Shown: positions 51,400 through 60,696, numbered from the stretch's first letter. The stretch is 64,000 bases of DNA from DATAOG01 sp963782885 (GCA_963782885.1 CAWALL010000015.1:310001-374000), one strand, 5' to 3'. Program-made: numbers and translations. The notes: generated by a model not told the origin, from the sequence alone.

Positions 51400-52591
51400 C
51401 AGGGGAATCGCACAAGGGATTTGTAGATTCTTTTTGTGTGGAAAGATGCTTCTGATCTTGCCGTCCGGTTTTGGAGGAGGACGGCATGGATGGTTTTCGG
51501 GCGTGTTTCGCCGCACTCGACGATCCGCGCAGCGGCAATGCGCAGCGCCATGAGCTCGACGAGATCATGATGATCGCGCTGATCGCGAGGCTGTGCGGGC
51601 CGAGAGCTGTGTCGACATGGCCCTGTTCGGACGCAGCAAGGAGCCGCTGCTGCGCCGCTTCCTGCGGCTGCCGGGCGGCGTGCCGAGCCACGACACCTTC
51701 TCGCGGATCTTCCACCGCCTCGATCCCGGCGCGTTCGAAGCCTGCTTCACGCGCTATCTGAGCGCGCTGGCTGATCGGGTCGAGGGCGTGGTCGCGATCG
51801 ACGGCAAGACCGCGCGGCGCTCGTTCGACCGCCAGAACCGCCGGCCGCCCCTGCACCTGATCAGCGCCTGGGCCTGCGAGCAGCGCCTGGTGCTCGGTCA
51901 GCGGCGGGTCGACGACCGTTCCAACGAGATCGTGGCGCTGCCCGAGCTGCTCGCCCTCTTGGCGCTCGAGGGCTGCATCGTCACCGCCGATGCGATGCCC
52001 TGCCAGAAGGACACCGCGCAGACGATCGTCGCGCGGGGCGGCGACGACGTGCTCGCGCTCAAGACCAACCAGCCGGCGCTTCACGAGGACGTCCGGCGGC
52101 TGCTCGACGACCCCCAGGCGCCGCCGCCCGACCGCGCCACCACCACGGACGGCGACCACGGCCGGATCGAAACCCGCCGCGCCGTGGTCGTCCACGACGT
52201 CGCCTGGCTCGCCGAAGCCCACGCCTTCCCCGGCCTCAGCGCGGTCGGCAAGGTCACCGCGACGCGCGAGCAGGCTGGTCAGACCACCACCGCGACCCGC
52301 TACTACCTGCTCTCGCGGCCACTCGCCGCCGCCCACTTCCTTGCGGTCGTGCGCGCGCACTGGCAGATCGAGAACTGCCTGCACTGGGTGCTCGACGTGG
52401 TGCTGGACGAGGACCTCGCCCGCGCCCGCAAAGAGCACGCGCCCGAAAACCTGCTCGCCGGCGCCGCTTCGCCCTCAATGTGCTGCGTGTCAACCACGCG
52501 CAGGGCTCGATCCGCGGCAAGATCAAACGCGCCGGATGGGACGACAACTTCCTCCTCAGCCTTCTCGCCACTGCCTAATGCGATTGCCTTG
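51400..52591 (+). mobile_element. ISAs1-family insertion sequence, defective
   Basis: A 1.19 kb element whose ends match as inverted repeats: CAGGGGAATCGCAC from 51400 against CAAGGCAATCGCAT read inward from 52591. The length and CAGGG-type end fit the ISAs1 family. No clear target duplication remains. Confidence 0.75.
51486..52578 (+). pseudogene. ISAs1-family transposase with two frameshifts
   Basis: The start MDGFRACFAALDDPRSGNAQ at 51486 is followed by a shift near 51598 into LCGAESCVDMALFGRSKEPL and by another near 52460 into RRFALNVLRVNHAQGS, ending at TAA 52576-52578. Inserting one base at each site gives exactly 365 codons. The DDE blocks VVAIDGKTARR, IVTADAMPCQK and HWQIENCLHW are intact, so loss of function is recent. 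Confidence 0.85.
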
Positions 52592-52679
52592 GTGGCGGCG
52601 CCTATGGGCCAGGGCGTGGCCTTCGGTCGGATAGGGAGCGCCCCTGGCAAATGGACGCCTCGAAAAGCCTGGCAGATGA

Positions 52680-53404
52680 GGCGTCGATGTGATGCACATC
52701 GCCCGCGGCAACGCCAGGACGGCGCGGGCTCAGGAGGTCCGGGCTGCTGGTCGGGCGCAAGCTCTTGCAGGGTAAGCTCTTGGATGTCGAACTGGGCATC
52801 CGGGGCATCTTGCGCGGGTTCGGGCTGAAGGTCGGCGTGGTGAGCAAGGGCCGGTTCGCGGGCCGCATCCGCGAGCTCGTGACCGGCCAGGCGATGCTGG
52901 AACGGGTGATCGAGCCGATGCTGCGAGCACGCGAGGCGCTGCGTGCCGAGTACCACGCGCTGCACCGGGCCCTGCTGGGTGGGCATCGTGCGCGAGGACA
53001 CGACCTGCCGTCGGCTGATGACGGTGCCCGGGGTCGGCGCTCTGGTGGCGATCACGTTCACCTCGGCGATCGACGACCCGGGCCGGTTTGCGCGCTCCCG
53101 AGCGGTCGGCGCTCACTTCGGCTCACGCCGAAGAAGTACCAGTCCGGCGAGACCGACGTCACCGGCGGGATCAGCAAGGTCGGTGACGCCATGGTCCGCA
53201 GCGCCCTCTATGAGGCGGCCCACGTGATGCTGACCCCGAGCCGGCCGGTTCTCGAGCCTGAAACGCTGGGCGATGGCGGTCGCCGGGCGCCGCGGCATGA
53301 AGCGGGCGAAGGTGGCGCTCGCCCGCAAGCTCGCCAGCGTCCTGCATCGCATGTGGCTCGACGGCACGGGCTTCCGCTTCGGCAAGGAGGTCGCCGCCGC
53401 GTGA
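52680..53404 (+). pseudogene. IS110-family transposase remnant
   Basis: The C-terminal two-thirds of an IS110-type transposase spread over several frames: RAQEVR, LLVGRKLLQGKLLDVELGIR, LRGFGLKVGVVSKGRFAGR, then VREDTTCRRLMTVPGVGALV in another frame, then TPKKYQSGETDVTGGISKVG, and the C-terminus LARKLASVLHRMW. The N-terminal catalytic domain with the first acidic residues is missing, truncated next to the ISAs1 element. About 260 bp of possible IS110 3' tail follow. Confidence 0.8.
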
Positions 53405-53666
53405 TCGGCTGAGAAGGAGGAAGTCGGCGCAGGGCCGACCGTCCTGCGCCACCGAGGTCCGGTCGCCGGGACGCGGGATCGGTAAAGCCGGTGATCCGGG
53501 AGTGGCCTCGCTCGCGGCGAGAACCACGCGCCCCTAGATTGGCTCGCCGCCCCGTTTTCTGATGGCATGATGTGGCGGATCGCACGCCGACCACGGACGG
53601 AAGCATGAACCCGGCGCCGCGACCATCACTCGGGGGACTTGACACCCAACGGCCCATTACGGAAGC
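53405..53666. other. Non-coding stretch between IS remnants
   Basis: About 260 bp without a plausible gene, probably the 3' non-coding end of the IS110 element followed by a junction to the IS1380 remnant. Confidence 0.35.
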
Positions 53667-54296
53667 CCGGATTTCTCACAGCGGGTAGGTGCATCGGGGC
53701 TCTCAATCGGCGAAAGTCATTCTGCCGGAATGGCTTGGAACCGACCGGAGGAGCTCCCCGATGCCGACAGAGTGTAGCCGCGACCTGTTCGGTTATGAAG
53801 TGGTCGAAGGGCGCCAGGTGGTGGCCGCGTTCGATGGCGGTGAGGTGACCTCGGACGCAGGCGCGCTGTTGCTTGGGGCGATCGATCGGGCGATCGGCCT
53901 GGTTCGCCGCCTGCTTCGACGACGGCCGGATCCGTCGGCTGGCTCCCAGGGGCGACGTTGGTGGTCGCCCCGGAGCGCCGACCAGGTCGACCTCGATCTC
54001 GATGCCACCGACGATCCCGTGCACGGCCCCCAGGAAGGCCGCTTCTTCCACGGCTACTATGACGGCTATTGCTACCTGCCGCTGTACGTCTTCTGTGGGC
54101 GGCACCTGCTCGCCGCCAAGCTCAGGCGCTCGAACATCGATGCGTCCGCCGGTGCCGTGGCGGAGGTCGAACGGATCGTGACCCAGATCCGGGCATGCTG
54201 GCCACGGGTGAGAATCATCCTGCGCGCTGATTCAGGCTTTGCCGGGAAGAACTGATCGCGTGGTGCGAAGCGCACGGCGTCGATGACCTCTTTGGC
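53667..54296 (+). mobile_element. IS1380-family element, truncated
   Basis: Left part of an IS1380-type element. The likely outer end is near CCCGGATTTCTCA at 53667. The right end is missing: similarity stops at about 54296, one base before the stop codon of the convergent nucleotide-sugar dehydrogenase gene. Confidence 0.6.
53761..54296 (+). pseudogene. IS1380-family transposase, internally deleted and truncated
   Basis: Starts MPTECSRDLFGYEVVEGRQV behind GGAGGAG and reads FDGGEVTSDAGALLLGAIDR. An internal deletion with frame change near 53910-53985 removes a large central block. The frame resumes at LDATDDPVHGPQEGRFFHGY, LPLYVFCGRHLLAAKLRRSN and RIILRADSGFA. A last shift leads to EELIAWCEAHGVDDLFGLER, where it ends. 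Clearly non-functional. Confidence 0.8.
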
Positions 54297-55556
54297 CTAG
54301 AGCGTCCAGCGCTGGACGCCGGGCGGACGCTCCAGATGGCGCCAGAGCCCCTTGAGGTCGGCGATCAGGCCGCCCGGGCGCAGCAGGCGGGCGAGTGCCG
54401 CGCCATCGAGCGCGGCGTAGGCGCGGTGCGGCACGCCGCCCAGGACCGCATCGAAGCTGGCTTCGGCGGGCAGGCGGTCGAGCAGCCGGAGCCCGTACAG
54501 CGCCAGTGCCTCGGCGGGGTTGGCCACCGGATCGTGGACGCTGAGGGCAAAGCCACGGTCGGCGAGTGCCAGGATCAGTTCAGCCACCTTGGAATTGCGC
54601 AGGTCCGGCACGTTCTCCTTGAAGGTCAGGCCGAGCGCCAGGATCTCGGCCCGCTGCCGCAGGCGTTCGGCCAGGCAGTCGGCGATGAAGGCCGGCATCG
54701 CGTCGTTGACCGAGCGCCCGGCCAGGATGATCTGCGGGTGATGACCGACCTGGGCCGCCTTGTGCGCCAGATAGAACGGGTCGACCCCGATGCAGTGGCC
54801 GCCGACCAGCCCGGGTTGAAAGTCGAGAAAATTCCACTTGGTGCGCGCGGCGTCGAGCACGTCGTGGACCGAGAGGCCGAGGCGCTGGCAGATCATCGCG
54901 ACCTCGTTGACGAAGGCGATGTTGATGTCGCGCTGGGCGTTCTCGATCGCCTTGGCCGCCTCGGCGGTGCGGATGTCGGGAGCCAGATGGATCTGGCCGC
55001 CGTTCACCCGGCCGTAGAGCTCGGCCAGGCGGGCCGCGACCGCCGGTGTCTGGCCGGCGACCACCTTGGTGATCCGCTCGAGGGTGTGCTGGCGGTCGCC
55101 GGGATTGATGCGCTCCGGCGAGTAGCCGAGGAAGAAGTCGGTGCCGGCGCGCAGGCCCGAGCTTTCGGCCAGCGTCGGACCGACCACCTCCTCGGTGACC
55201 CCGGGGTAGACGGTGCTCTCGAGGACCACGATCGCCCCCCGTCGGAGCGCCGGGCCGATGGTCCGGCAGGCGGCGCGCACGGCCGAGAGGTCGGGCAGGT
55301 TGCGGGCATCGACCGGGGTCGGCACCGTGATGATGAAGACCTCGTGGCCGGCGAGCTCGGCCGGGCCGTGCGCCAGCGCGAGCGCGCTCGCCGCCAGGGC
55401 CTCGGCCGCGACCTCGCCGGTCCGGTCACGGCCGGCGCGGAGCTCCCGGATGCGCGTCGCGTCGCGATCGTAGCCGGTGACCGGCCCGTGCCTCGCCAGC
55501 GCCACCCCGAGCGGCAGCCCGACGTAGCCGAGCCCGATGATCGCGATTCTGGTCAT
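54297..55556 (-). CDS. Nucleotide-sugar dehydrogenase (UDP-GalNAc/TviB-like)
   Basis: A 419-residue UDP-glucose/GDP-mannose dehydrogenase-family enzyme. The NAD motif is IAIIGLGYVGLPLGVALA, the catalytic Cys is C255 in GLVGGHCIGVDPFY, and the tail VQRWTL is of the WbpA/TviB type. It oxidises a UDP-HexNAc to the uronic acid for surface polysaccharide. The stop lies at the edge of the IS1380 remnant but the C-terminus looks complete. Confidence 0.9.
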   Translation of the reverse strand: MTRIAIIGLGYVGLPLGVALARHGPVTGYDRDATRIRELRAGRDRTGEVAAEALAASALALAHGPAELAGHEVFIITVPTPVDARNLPDLSAVRAACRTIGPALRRGAIVVLESTVYPGVTEEVVGPTLAESSGLRAGTDFFLGYSPERINPGDRQHTLERITKVVAGQTPAVAARLAELYGRVNGGQIHLAPDIRTAEAAKAIENAQRDINIAFVNEVAMICQRLGLSVHDVLDAARTKWNFLDFQPGLVGGHCIGVDPFYLAHKAAQVGHHPQIILAGRSVNDAMPAFIADCLAERLRQRAEILALGLTFKENVPDLRNSKVAELILALADRGFALSVHDPVANPAEALALYGLRLLDRLPAEASFDAVLGGVPHRAYAALDGAALARLLRPGGLIADLKGLWRHLERPPGVQRWTL

Positions 55557-55565
55557 GGCCGGCCC

Positions 55566-56285
55566 TCAGTCCGGCGCGCGCATGAACACGCCGTCGATCT
55601 GCAGCTGCCGGGCGAGCTTGTGCTCGAAATAGCCGGGGAAGAACAGCCAGGGGCTGAAACCGGCGTGCTCGAGGTCATCGATCAGCTCCCGAAAGTCACG
55701 CTCGCCCTGGTAGCAGCGCACCAGCGACATCTCCAGCTGAATCCCCCGCAGCCGTGGCAGCAGCTCGCAGGCGCCCGCCAGGACCTGGGCCTCGAACCCC
55801 TGGGTGTCGACTTTCAGGAAAACGCCCTCATCCGGTGCGAGATAGTCCTTGGCGAGCCCGTCCAGGCGGCGGATCGGCACCCGCTCGCGCCCAATCACCT
55901 GCGAGCCCGGCGAGATCCGGCGCAGCAGTTCGGTCTGCGGCAGGATCGAGCTCATGTCGGATTCGGCCGCGACGTCGATCGCCACCTCGCCGTCTTGCGC
56001 GCCGAGGGCCATGCGTGGCGCCACCTGCCAGGCGGGGTCGGAGGCGGCGCGAAGCTCGAGGCGCGCGTGCGCCGCGGCCAGCGGCTCGAACGAGACGATC
56101 CGGCCGTGATAGCCCCAGGCGCGCAGCTGGCTGCCGTACTGGCCGGCGTTGGCGCCGACGTCGAGCACGCAGGCGATCTTGAACTGCTCGAGCACCGCGG
56201 TCAGCTGCGCCTCCAGCGGCTTCGCCTTCTTGCGGGGCGTCAGGTCGTAGCCGAGGCGACGCGCCAGACGCTGCAACGGCGTCAT
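55566..56285 (-). CDS. FkbM family methyltransferase
   Basis: A 239-residue SAM-dependent methyltransferase with motif I CVLDVGANAGQYGSQLRAWG and the FkbM hallmark FLKVDTQGFEAQVL. It probably O-methylates a sugar in a polysaccharide. It is 9 bp upstream of the dehydrogenase gene, so both may act in the same glycan pathway, and it lies 13 bp downstream of the adenylate cyclase gene. Confidence 0.87.
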   Translation of the reverse strand: MTPLQRLARRLGYDLTPRKKAKPLEAQLTAVLEQFKIACVLDVGANAGQYGSQLRAWGYHGRIVSFEPLAAAHARLELRAASDPAWQVAPRMALGAQDGEVAIDVAAESDMSSILPQTELLRRISPGSQVIGRERVPIRRLDGLAKDYLAPDEGVFLKVDTQGFEAQVLAGACELLPRLRGIQLEMSLVRCYQGERDFRELIDDLEHAGFSPWLFFPGYFEHKLARQLQIDGVFMRAPD

Positions 56286-56298
56286 GGTGGCGGGGGCG

Positions 56299-57525
56299 TC
56301 ATGCGGCTTCGGGCAAGGTGAACACCTCGACCGGCCGGGCGATTCCCGCCAGATGGTGGTGGCCGAGCGAGCACAGGTCCCAGCCGATGAAGTAGTAGGC
56401 GAAGCGGTCGGAGATCAGAAGGTCACGGCCGAGCGTGCGGCACAGACCCTCGAGCCGGCTCGCGAGGTTGACCGCCGGCCCGATGATCGTGAAGTCGAGC
56501 CGCCTGGCGCTGCCGATGTTGCCATAGCTGACCTCGCCGGCGTGCAGCGCGATGCCGAAGCCCAGGGTCTGGTCGCCGCGCTCGGACCGCCTGGCGTTGA
56601 GCGCGGCCATCCTGGCGCGGGCGTCGACGGCGGCGCGCAGCGCGCGCTGGCAGGCCTGCTCGTCGTCGAGCGGGAAGATCGCCAGCATCGCATCGCCGAT
56701 GAACTTCAGGATCTCGCCGCCGTTGGCCTCGACCGCGCCCGCCATGGCGTCGAAGTAGTCGTTCAGGCAGGCGAGCAGGGCATCGCGCCCAAGCCGCTCC
56801 GACAGCGCGGTGAAGCCGCGCAGATCGCAATACCAGATCGCCGCCGATACGGTATCGCCGCTGCCGCGCGTGATCTGGCCCTCGAGGATGCGCTCGCCGG
56901 CGCGATGGCCGACGTAGGTGTCGAGCAGCGTGACCGCGACGTAGCGTTTGAAATGGATCTCGAGCAGGAGGCCGAACATCGGCAGCAGATCCTCGATCTG
57001 GACCAGGTCCTCGCTCGAGAAGCCGCCCGGGCGGTCCGAGGACCAGGTGGTGCCGTGGATCTTGCCGTCGCTGAAGGTGAGCGGCAGGGCGACGTAATCG
57101 GTCAGACCCTGCTGGCGCAGTTCCTCGAACAGCGGGAAGGCGAACTCGGTGTCCGGCAGATCGAGGCGCTGGCGGACCGCGCCCGCACCCTCGAACAGGA
57201 CCCGCATCGGGCTGCGCAGGAACAGATCGGTCCGCTCGATCCCGCGCTCGGCCCGGAACACCCGGATCTCGCCGGCATCCCTTTGCCAGTAGATGCCGAT
57301 GCCGAACAGCTGCGGGTGCAGCGTGCGCATGTGGAACGAGGCGCGCGCGAGCGGCAGGCCGGCCTCGATCAGGCGGATCGAGAGCTGGGACAGGAGGGCC
57401 CGGCCGTCGGGCAGCCAGCGGGCGTCGCCGATCAGCCAGTCGAGGACCGGCCCGGGCCGCCGCGGCCAGGAGGTCGCGCCGGCAAGCGCCGCCGGGACGT
57501 GCGCCACCTCAGGTGCCGCCGCCAT
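56299..57525 (-). CDS. Class III adenylate cyclase
   Basis: A 408-residue soluble protein. The C-terminal cyclase domain (about 225-405) has both metal Asp (D234 in CDLRGFT, D278 in KFIGDAML), the adenine-selecting K274 and D344 (RRLDFTIIG), and the transition-state N353 and R357 (NLASRLEG). This set fits a working ATP-specific cyclase. The N-terminal about 215 residues form a GAF-like or unassigned sensory region without membrane spans. Its start overlaps the cyclic-nucleotide-binding gene end by 17 bases, so producer and receptor of cAMP are co-translated. Confidence 0.9.
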   Translation of the reverse strand: MAAAPEVAHVPAALAGATSWPRRPGPVLDWLIGDARWLPDGRALLSQLSIRLIEAGLPLARASFHMRTLHPQLFGIGIYWQRDAGEIRVFRAERGIERTDLFLRSPMRVLFEGAGAVRQRLDLPDTEFAFPLFEELRQQGLTDYVALPLTFSDGKIHGTTWSSDRPGGFSSEDLVQIEDLLPMFGLLLEIHFKRYVAVTLLDTYVGHRAGERILEGQITRGSGDTVSAAIWYCDLRGFTALSERLGRDALLACLNDYFDAMAGAVEANGGEILKFIGDAMLAIFPLDDEQACQRALRAAVDARARMAALNARRSERGDQTLGFGIALHAGEVSYGNIGSARRLDFTIIGPAVNLASRLEGLCRTLGRDLLISDRFAYYFIGWDLCSLGHHHLAGIARPVEVFTLPEAA

Positions 57526-57997
57526 CCCCCGCCACCCGCTCCAGCTCGTTCAGCCGGCCGCGCGCCGAGGTCAGCGCCTGGGTCGTGTGGTGGAGGCGGG
57601 ATGCCAGCTCGTGCATCACCTCGACCCCGATCTGCGGGAACTGGTTGACCAGGTGGAAGAAGCCGTCCTTGGAGACCCGCAGCGTCGCCAGATCGGTGGC
57701 CGCGATCACGGTCGCGGTCCGCGGCACGTCGCACAGGATCGCGATCTCGCCGATGATGTCGTTCTTGCCGAGGCGGGCGACCTTGACCGCGCCGCGCGGC
57801 GTGTCGACCATGATGTCGGCGCCGCCCTCCAGGATGATGTAGGCGGCATCGCCGACATCCCCCTGATGGAACAGTTCGTCGCCGGCGACGAACTCCAGCC
57901 GCTCGCTGGTGAAGGCGAGCAGCTTGAGCTTGGTCGGGTCGATCTTGGCGAACAGCGGGATCGAGCGCAGGACCTCGACGTCTTGGCTAAGGCTCAT
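57509..57997 (-). CDS. Cyclic nucleotide-binding domain protein
   Basis: A 162-residue single-domain protein of the CAP/Crp superfamily without a DNA-binding domain. The phosphate-binding cassette DIIGEIAILCDVPRTATV has the key Glu (84) and Arg (93), so it should bind cAMP or cGMP. The C-terminal ELASRLHHTTQALTSARGRL looks like a helical or coiled-coil contact surface. It precedes the cyclase and follows the ABC-like gene by 59 bp, making it the probable link between cAMP and that protein. Confidence 0.9.
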   Translation of the reverse strand: MSLSQDVEVLRSIPLFAKIDPTKLKLLAFTSERLEFVAGDELFHQGDVGDAAYIILEGGADIMVDTPRGAVKVARLGKNDIIGEIAILCDVPRTATVIAATDLATLRVSKDGFFHLVNQFPQIGVEVMHELASRLHHTTQALTSARGRLNELERVAGDGGGT

Positions 57998-58056
57998 GCG
58001 ACGAAACTCCCTCGCTCATGGGTCATCCGGAACGCCGGGTCATCCGGGGCTCCGGG

Positions 58057-60696
58057 TCATTCGGCAGCGACCAGTTCCTGGAGGGCGCTGCCGTCGTGGT
58101 CGAGCTCGGCGAACCGGCCCTGCTCGACCACCTGGCCCTTGCGCATGACCAGCACGTGATCGAACTTGCGGGCCCAGTCGCTCCGATTGAGCGCCCAGAT
58201 CAGGGTCCGCTCGTCGAACTCCTCGAGCAGCCGGTCCAGGATCGCCAGCTGCTCGGCCGGATCGAGCGGCCCGGTGGCATCGTACATGATCAGGACCTCG
58301 GGCCGCTTGAGCAGCGCCCGGGCGATCGCCAGCTTCTGCCGCTGGGGCAACGACAGCCGGGTGCCGCCGACCCCGGTCTGAGCCTGCAGGCCGACCTCGA
58401 TCACCCGTTCGCGCAGGCCGAGATCGTCCAGGACCCGGCGGATCAGATCGCTGATCTTGTCGGCCGCCTGGGCCTGGCCGTAGGCGATCTTGCCGAACAG
58501 GATGTTGTCCTGGAGGCTGGCGGCGGGGCTGTAGCGCTCGGCGTCGAGGAACGCCACCTGACCCTGGAGCTCGGGCGGCAGCTGCTCGCGGAACAGGTGG
58601 CGGGCCTTCAGGATCTGCGCCTGCAGGGCCTCGTCGACCAGGTCCAGGCGATGGCGCGCCGGGATCAGCTTGAAGGTGAGCGCGATCAGGCGCTCGCGAT
58701 CGGTCGGGCTGAGCTCGTCGAGCTTGGCGGCGTCGGCCCTGGTGACCAGCGCCCGGTACTCGGGCAGGTCGTCGGCGCTGATGAAGCTGAACTGGCGGAA
58801 ATATTCGTGGTCGGGCGGCAGATCGGCGAACAGCTCGACCATCGTGCTGGCGAGCTTGTGGCCCAATTCGACCAGGGTATCGCCGAGCCCCGCCTCGGCG
58901 ATGATCCGCTGCACGTAAGCGTTGGCGGCGAGATTCTCGAGGTCGAAGCCGTCGCCGACCGGGGTGCCGAAGATCAGGTTCTCGGCGAGCGTGGCGTTGG
59001 TGTTGTAGCGATCGACGTCGAAGCCCTCGACCAGCCGGCCGAGCTTCGGGTCGCGCAGCCGCTCGCGCATCGCCTGGCGGGCCTGGAGGATCTGCTCGGT
59101 GATCTCCGACTTGGTCTCGGGGTCGATCGTGCCGCGCAGGCCCATCTGATAGACATCCCAGTCCAGGCAGGCGGTGGTCAGGGCGTGCACCGCCGCCCGG
59201 TTGATCGCCTCCGGCCCGTCGAGGCCGGCCGCGGCGTAGTCGACCCAGTCGGCGTCGACGTCGAGCGCGAGGTTGCCGGCGCGCTCGGCCTCCTCCAGAT
59301 CGCGCTTGCGCTGCTCGAGCGCCGGACCCTCGAGCGCCGGCGGCCGCTGGGGCCGGTATTTGAGCCCGAAGAACAGGTTGTCGGCAACCGTCCCGGCGAA
59401 GATCTGCGCGGGGTAGCCGATGTAGGTCATGCTCCGCCCGGTGATCGCTTCCGCGAGCCTTTGGATCTCGTGGTCGGCGATCAGGATGCGGCCGGCGTCG
59501 GGCGCCAGCAGGTTGGCGAGCACCAGCGTCAGCTCCTCCTTGCCGCTGCCGGCCGGTCCGACGATCGCGATCCGGGCGGGCAGCTCGACCGCGAAGCTGG
59601 CGCCGTCCAGGACCGGCTCGCCGTCCTCGGTCGCGAGGCTGACATTGGCGGCGCGCAGAAGGCCCTTGAAGGTCACCGGCTCCGGCTCGGCGTTCTGCAG
59701 GGCCTCGTCACGCAGGCCCTGCGGATCGAACTGCGCCACCACCTGCTCGAACTTGATCTGCGAATCCCAGGTCAGCTGGTAGTGGTTGAGCAGCTCCTTC
59801 CACGGCGAATACAGCTCCTTGTGCGCCCCGATCACCGCCACCAGGGCACCGAGCGTCAGATTGCCCTTGATCACCAGATAGCCGCCGATCGAATAGAAGA
59901 AGAACGGGCCGAGCTGGGCGAGAAAGTTGTTGAGGAATTTGATGAAGAACTTTTTCTTGTAGATCTGATAGCGGATGTTGAAGACCACCCCGAGCTCGCG
60001 GGCGAACCGCGCGCGCTCGTATTGGGTGCGGTCGTTGGCCCGGATGTCGCGCACGCCGCCGACGGTCTCGGAGATGCGCTCGGCGAGGCGGCGGACTTGG
60101 CGGACCCGGGTTTTGCCGAGCAGGTTCACCTGCCGCTGCAGCTTCGGGATGACGTAGATCTGGAACGGATAGAGGACGACGGCGGCCAGGCCCATGATCG
60201 GGTCCTGCATGAACATGAAGGTCAGGATCGTGATCAGGGTGCCGCCCTGGAACGCCGGCAGCGCGAAGGCGGCGGCGATGAAGCCGCCGAGCGGCTCGAC
60301 CTCGGCGTTGATCATCTGCACGATCTCGCCGGCCGAAATCCGCCTGAAATAGGGCAGCGGAAAGCGCAGGACGCGCGAATAGAGCTCGAAGCGCAGCCGC
60401 CGCAGCATGCGCTCGCCGACCACGCCCTCGTAGACGTTGATCACGTATTTGAAGCCGCCGTTGACCAGGACCAGCGCCAGGAACACGCCGCACAGCAGGA
60501 ACAGATAATCGACCTGCGAGTACGTGATCCCGAGCACGGTCCGCGGTCCGTCGCTGGCGAGCGCGTCGTTGATGATGATCTTGGGCAGCTCGAGCGTCGC
60601 GTACAGGAACGGGAACGAGCCGACGGTCATCGCCAGGATCAGGATCTGCGCCCTCAGACTGTGGCGCAGGATGTAACGGAAGATGTTGCGGTCCAT
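58057..60696 (-). CDS. ABC exporter-like membrane protein with degenerate NBD and internal repeats
   Basis: An 879-residue protein. The transmembrane domain (about 1-320) is exporter-like, with hydrophobic segments near 15-35, 62-82, 140-185 and 255-290 and ERMLRRLRFELYSRVLRFPL. The nucleotide-binding domain starts near 345. Walker A is GPAGSGK386 followed by Glu instead of Ser/Thr; the signature is LSLPQ (781-785); the Walker B Asp is Tyr805 and the catalytic Glu is Asp806; the H-loop His is Asn837. About 270 residues (445-713) are inserted. Q-loop-like segments occur at about 424-444, 557-577 and 714-735, each without the Gln. The first start at 60861 is rejected; MDRNIFRYILRH at 60696 is a clean N-terminus. 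Confidence 0.88.
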   Translation of the reverse strand: MDRNIFRYILRHSLRAQILILAMTVGSFPFLYATLELPKIIINDALASDGPRTVLGITYSQVDYLFLLCGVFLALVLVNGGFKYVINVYEGVVGERMLRRLRFELYSRVLRFPLPYFRRISAGEIVQMINAEVEPLGGFIAAAFALPAFQGGTLITILTFMFMQDPIMGLAAVVLYPFQIYVIPKLQRQVNLLGKTRVRQVRRLAERISETVGGVRDIRANDRTQYERARFARELGVVFNIRYQIYKKKFFIKFLNNFLAQLGPFFFYSIGGYLVIKGNLTLGALVAVIGAHKELYSPWKELLNHYQLTWDSQIKFEQVVAQFDPQGLRDEALQNAEPEPVTFKGLLRAANVSLATEDGEPVLDGASFAVELPARIAIVGPAGSGKEELTLVLANLLAPDAGRILIADHEIQRLAEAITGRSMTYIGYPAQIFAGTVADNLFFGLKYRPQRPPALEGPALEQRKRDLEEAERAGNLALDVDADWVDYAAAGLDGPEAINRAAVHALTTACLDWDVYQMGLRGTIDPETKSEITEQILQARQAMRERLRDPKLGRLVEGFDVDRYNTNATLAENLIFGTPVGDGFDLENLAANAYVQRIIAEAGLGDTLVELGHKLASTMVELFADLPPDHEYFRQFSFISADDLPEYRALVTRADAAKLDELSPTDRERLIALTFKLIPARHRLDLVDEALQAQILKARHLFREQLPPELQGQVAFLDAERYSPAASLQDNILFGKIAYGQAQAADKISDLIRRVLDDLGLRERVIEVGLQAQTGVGGTRLSLPQRQKLAIARALLKRPEVLIMYDATGPLDPAEQLAILDRLLEEFDERTLIWALNRSDWARKFDHVLVMRKGQVVEQGRFAELDHDGSALQELVAAE

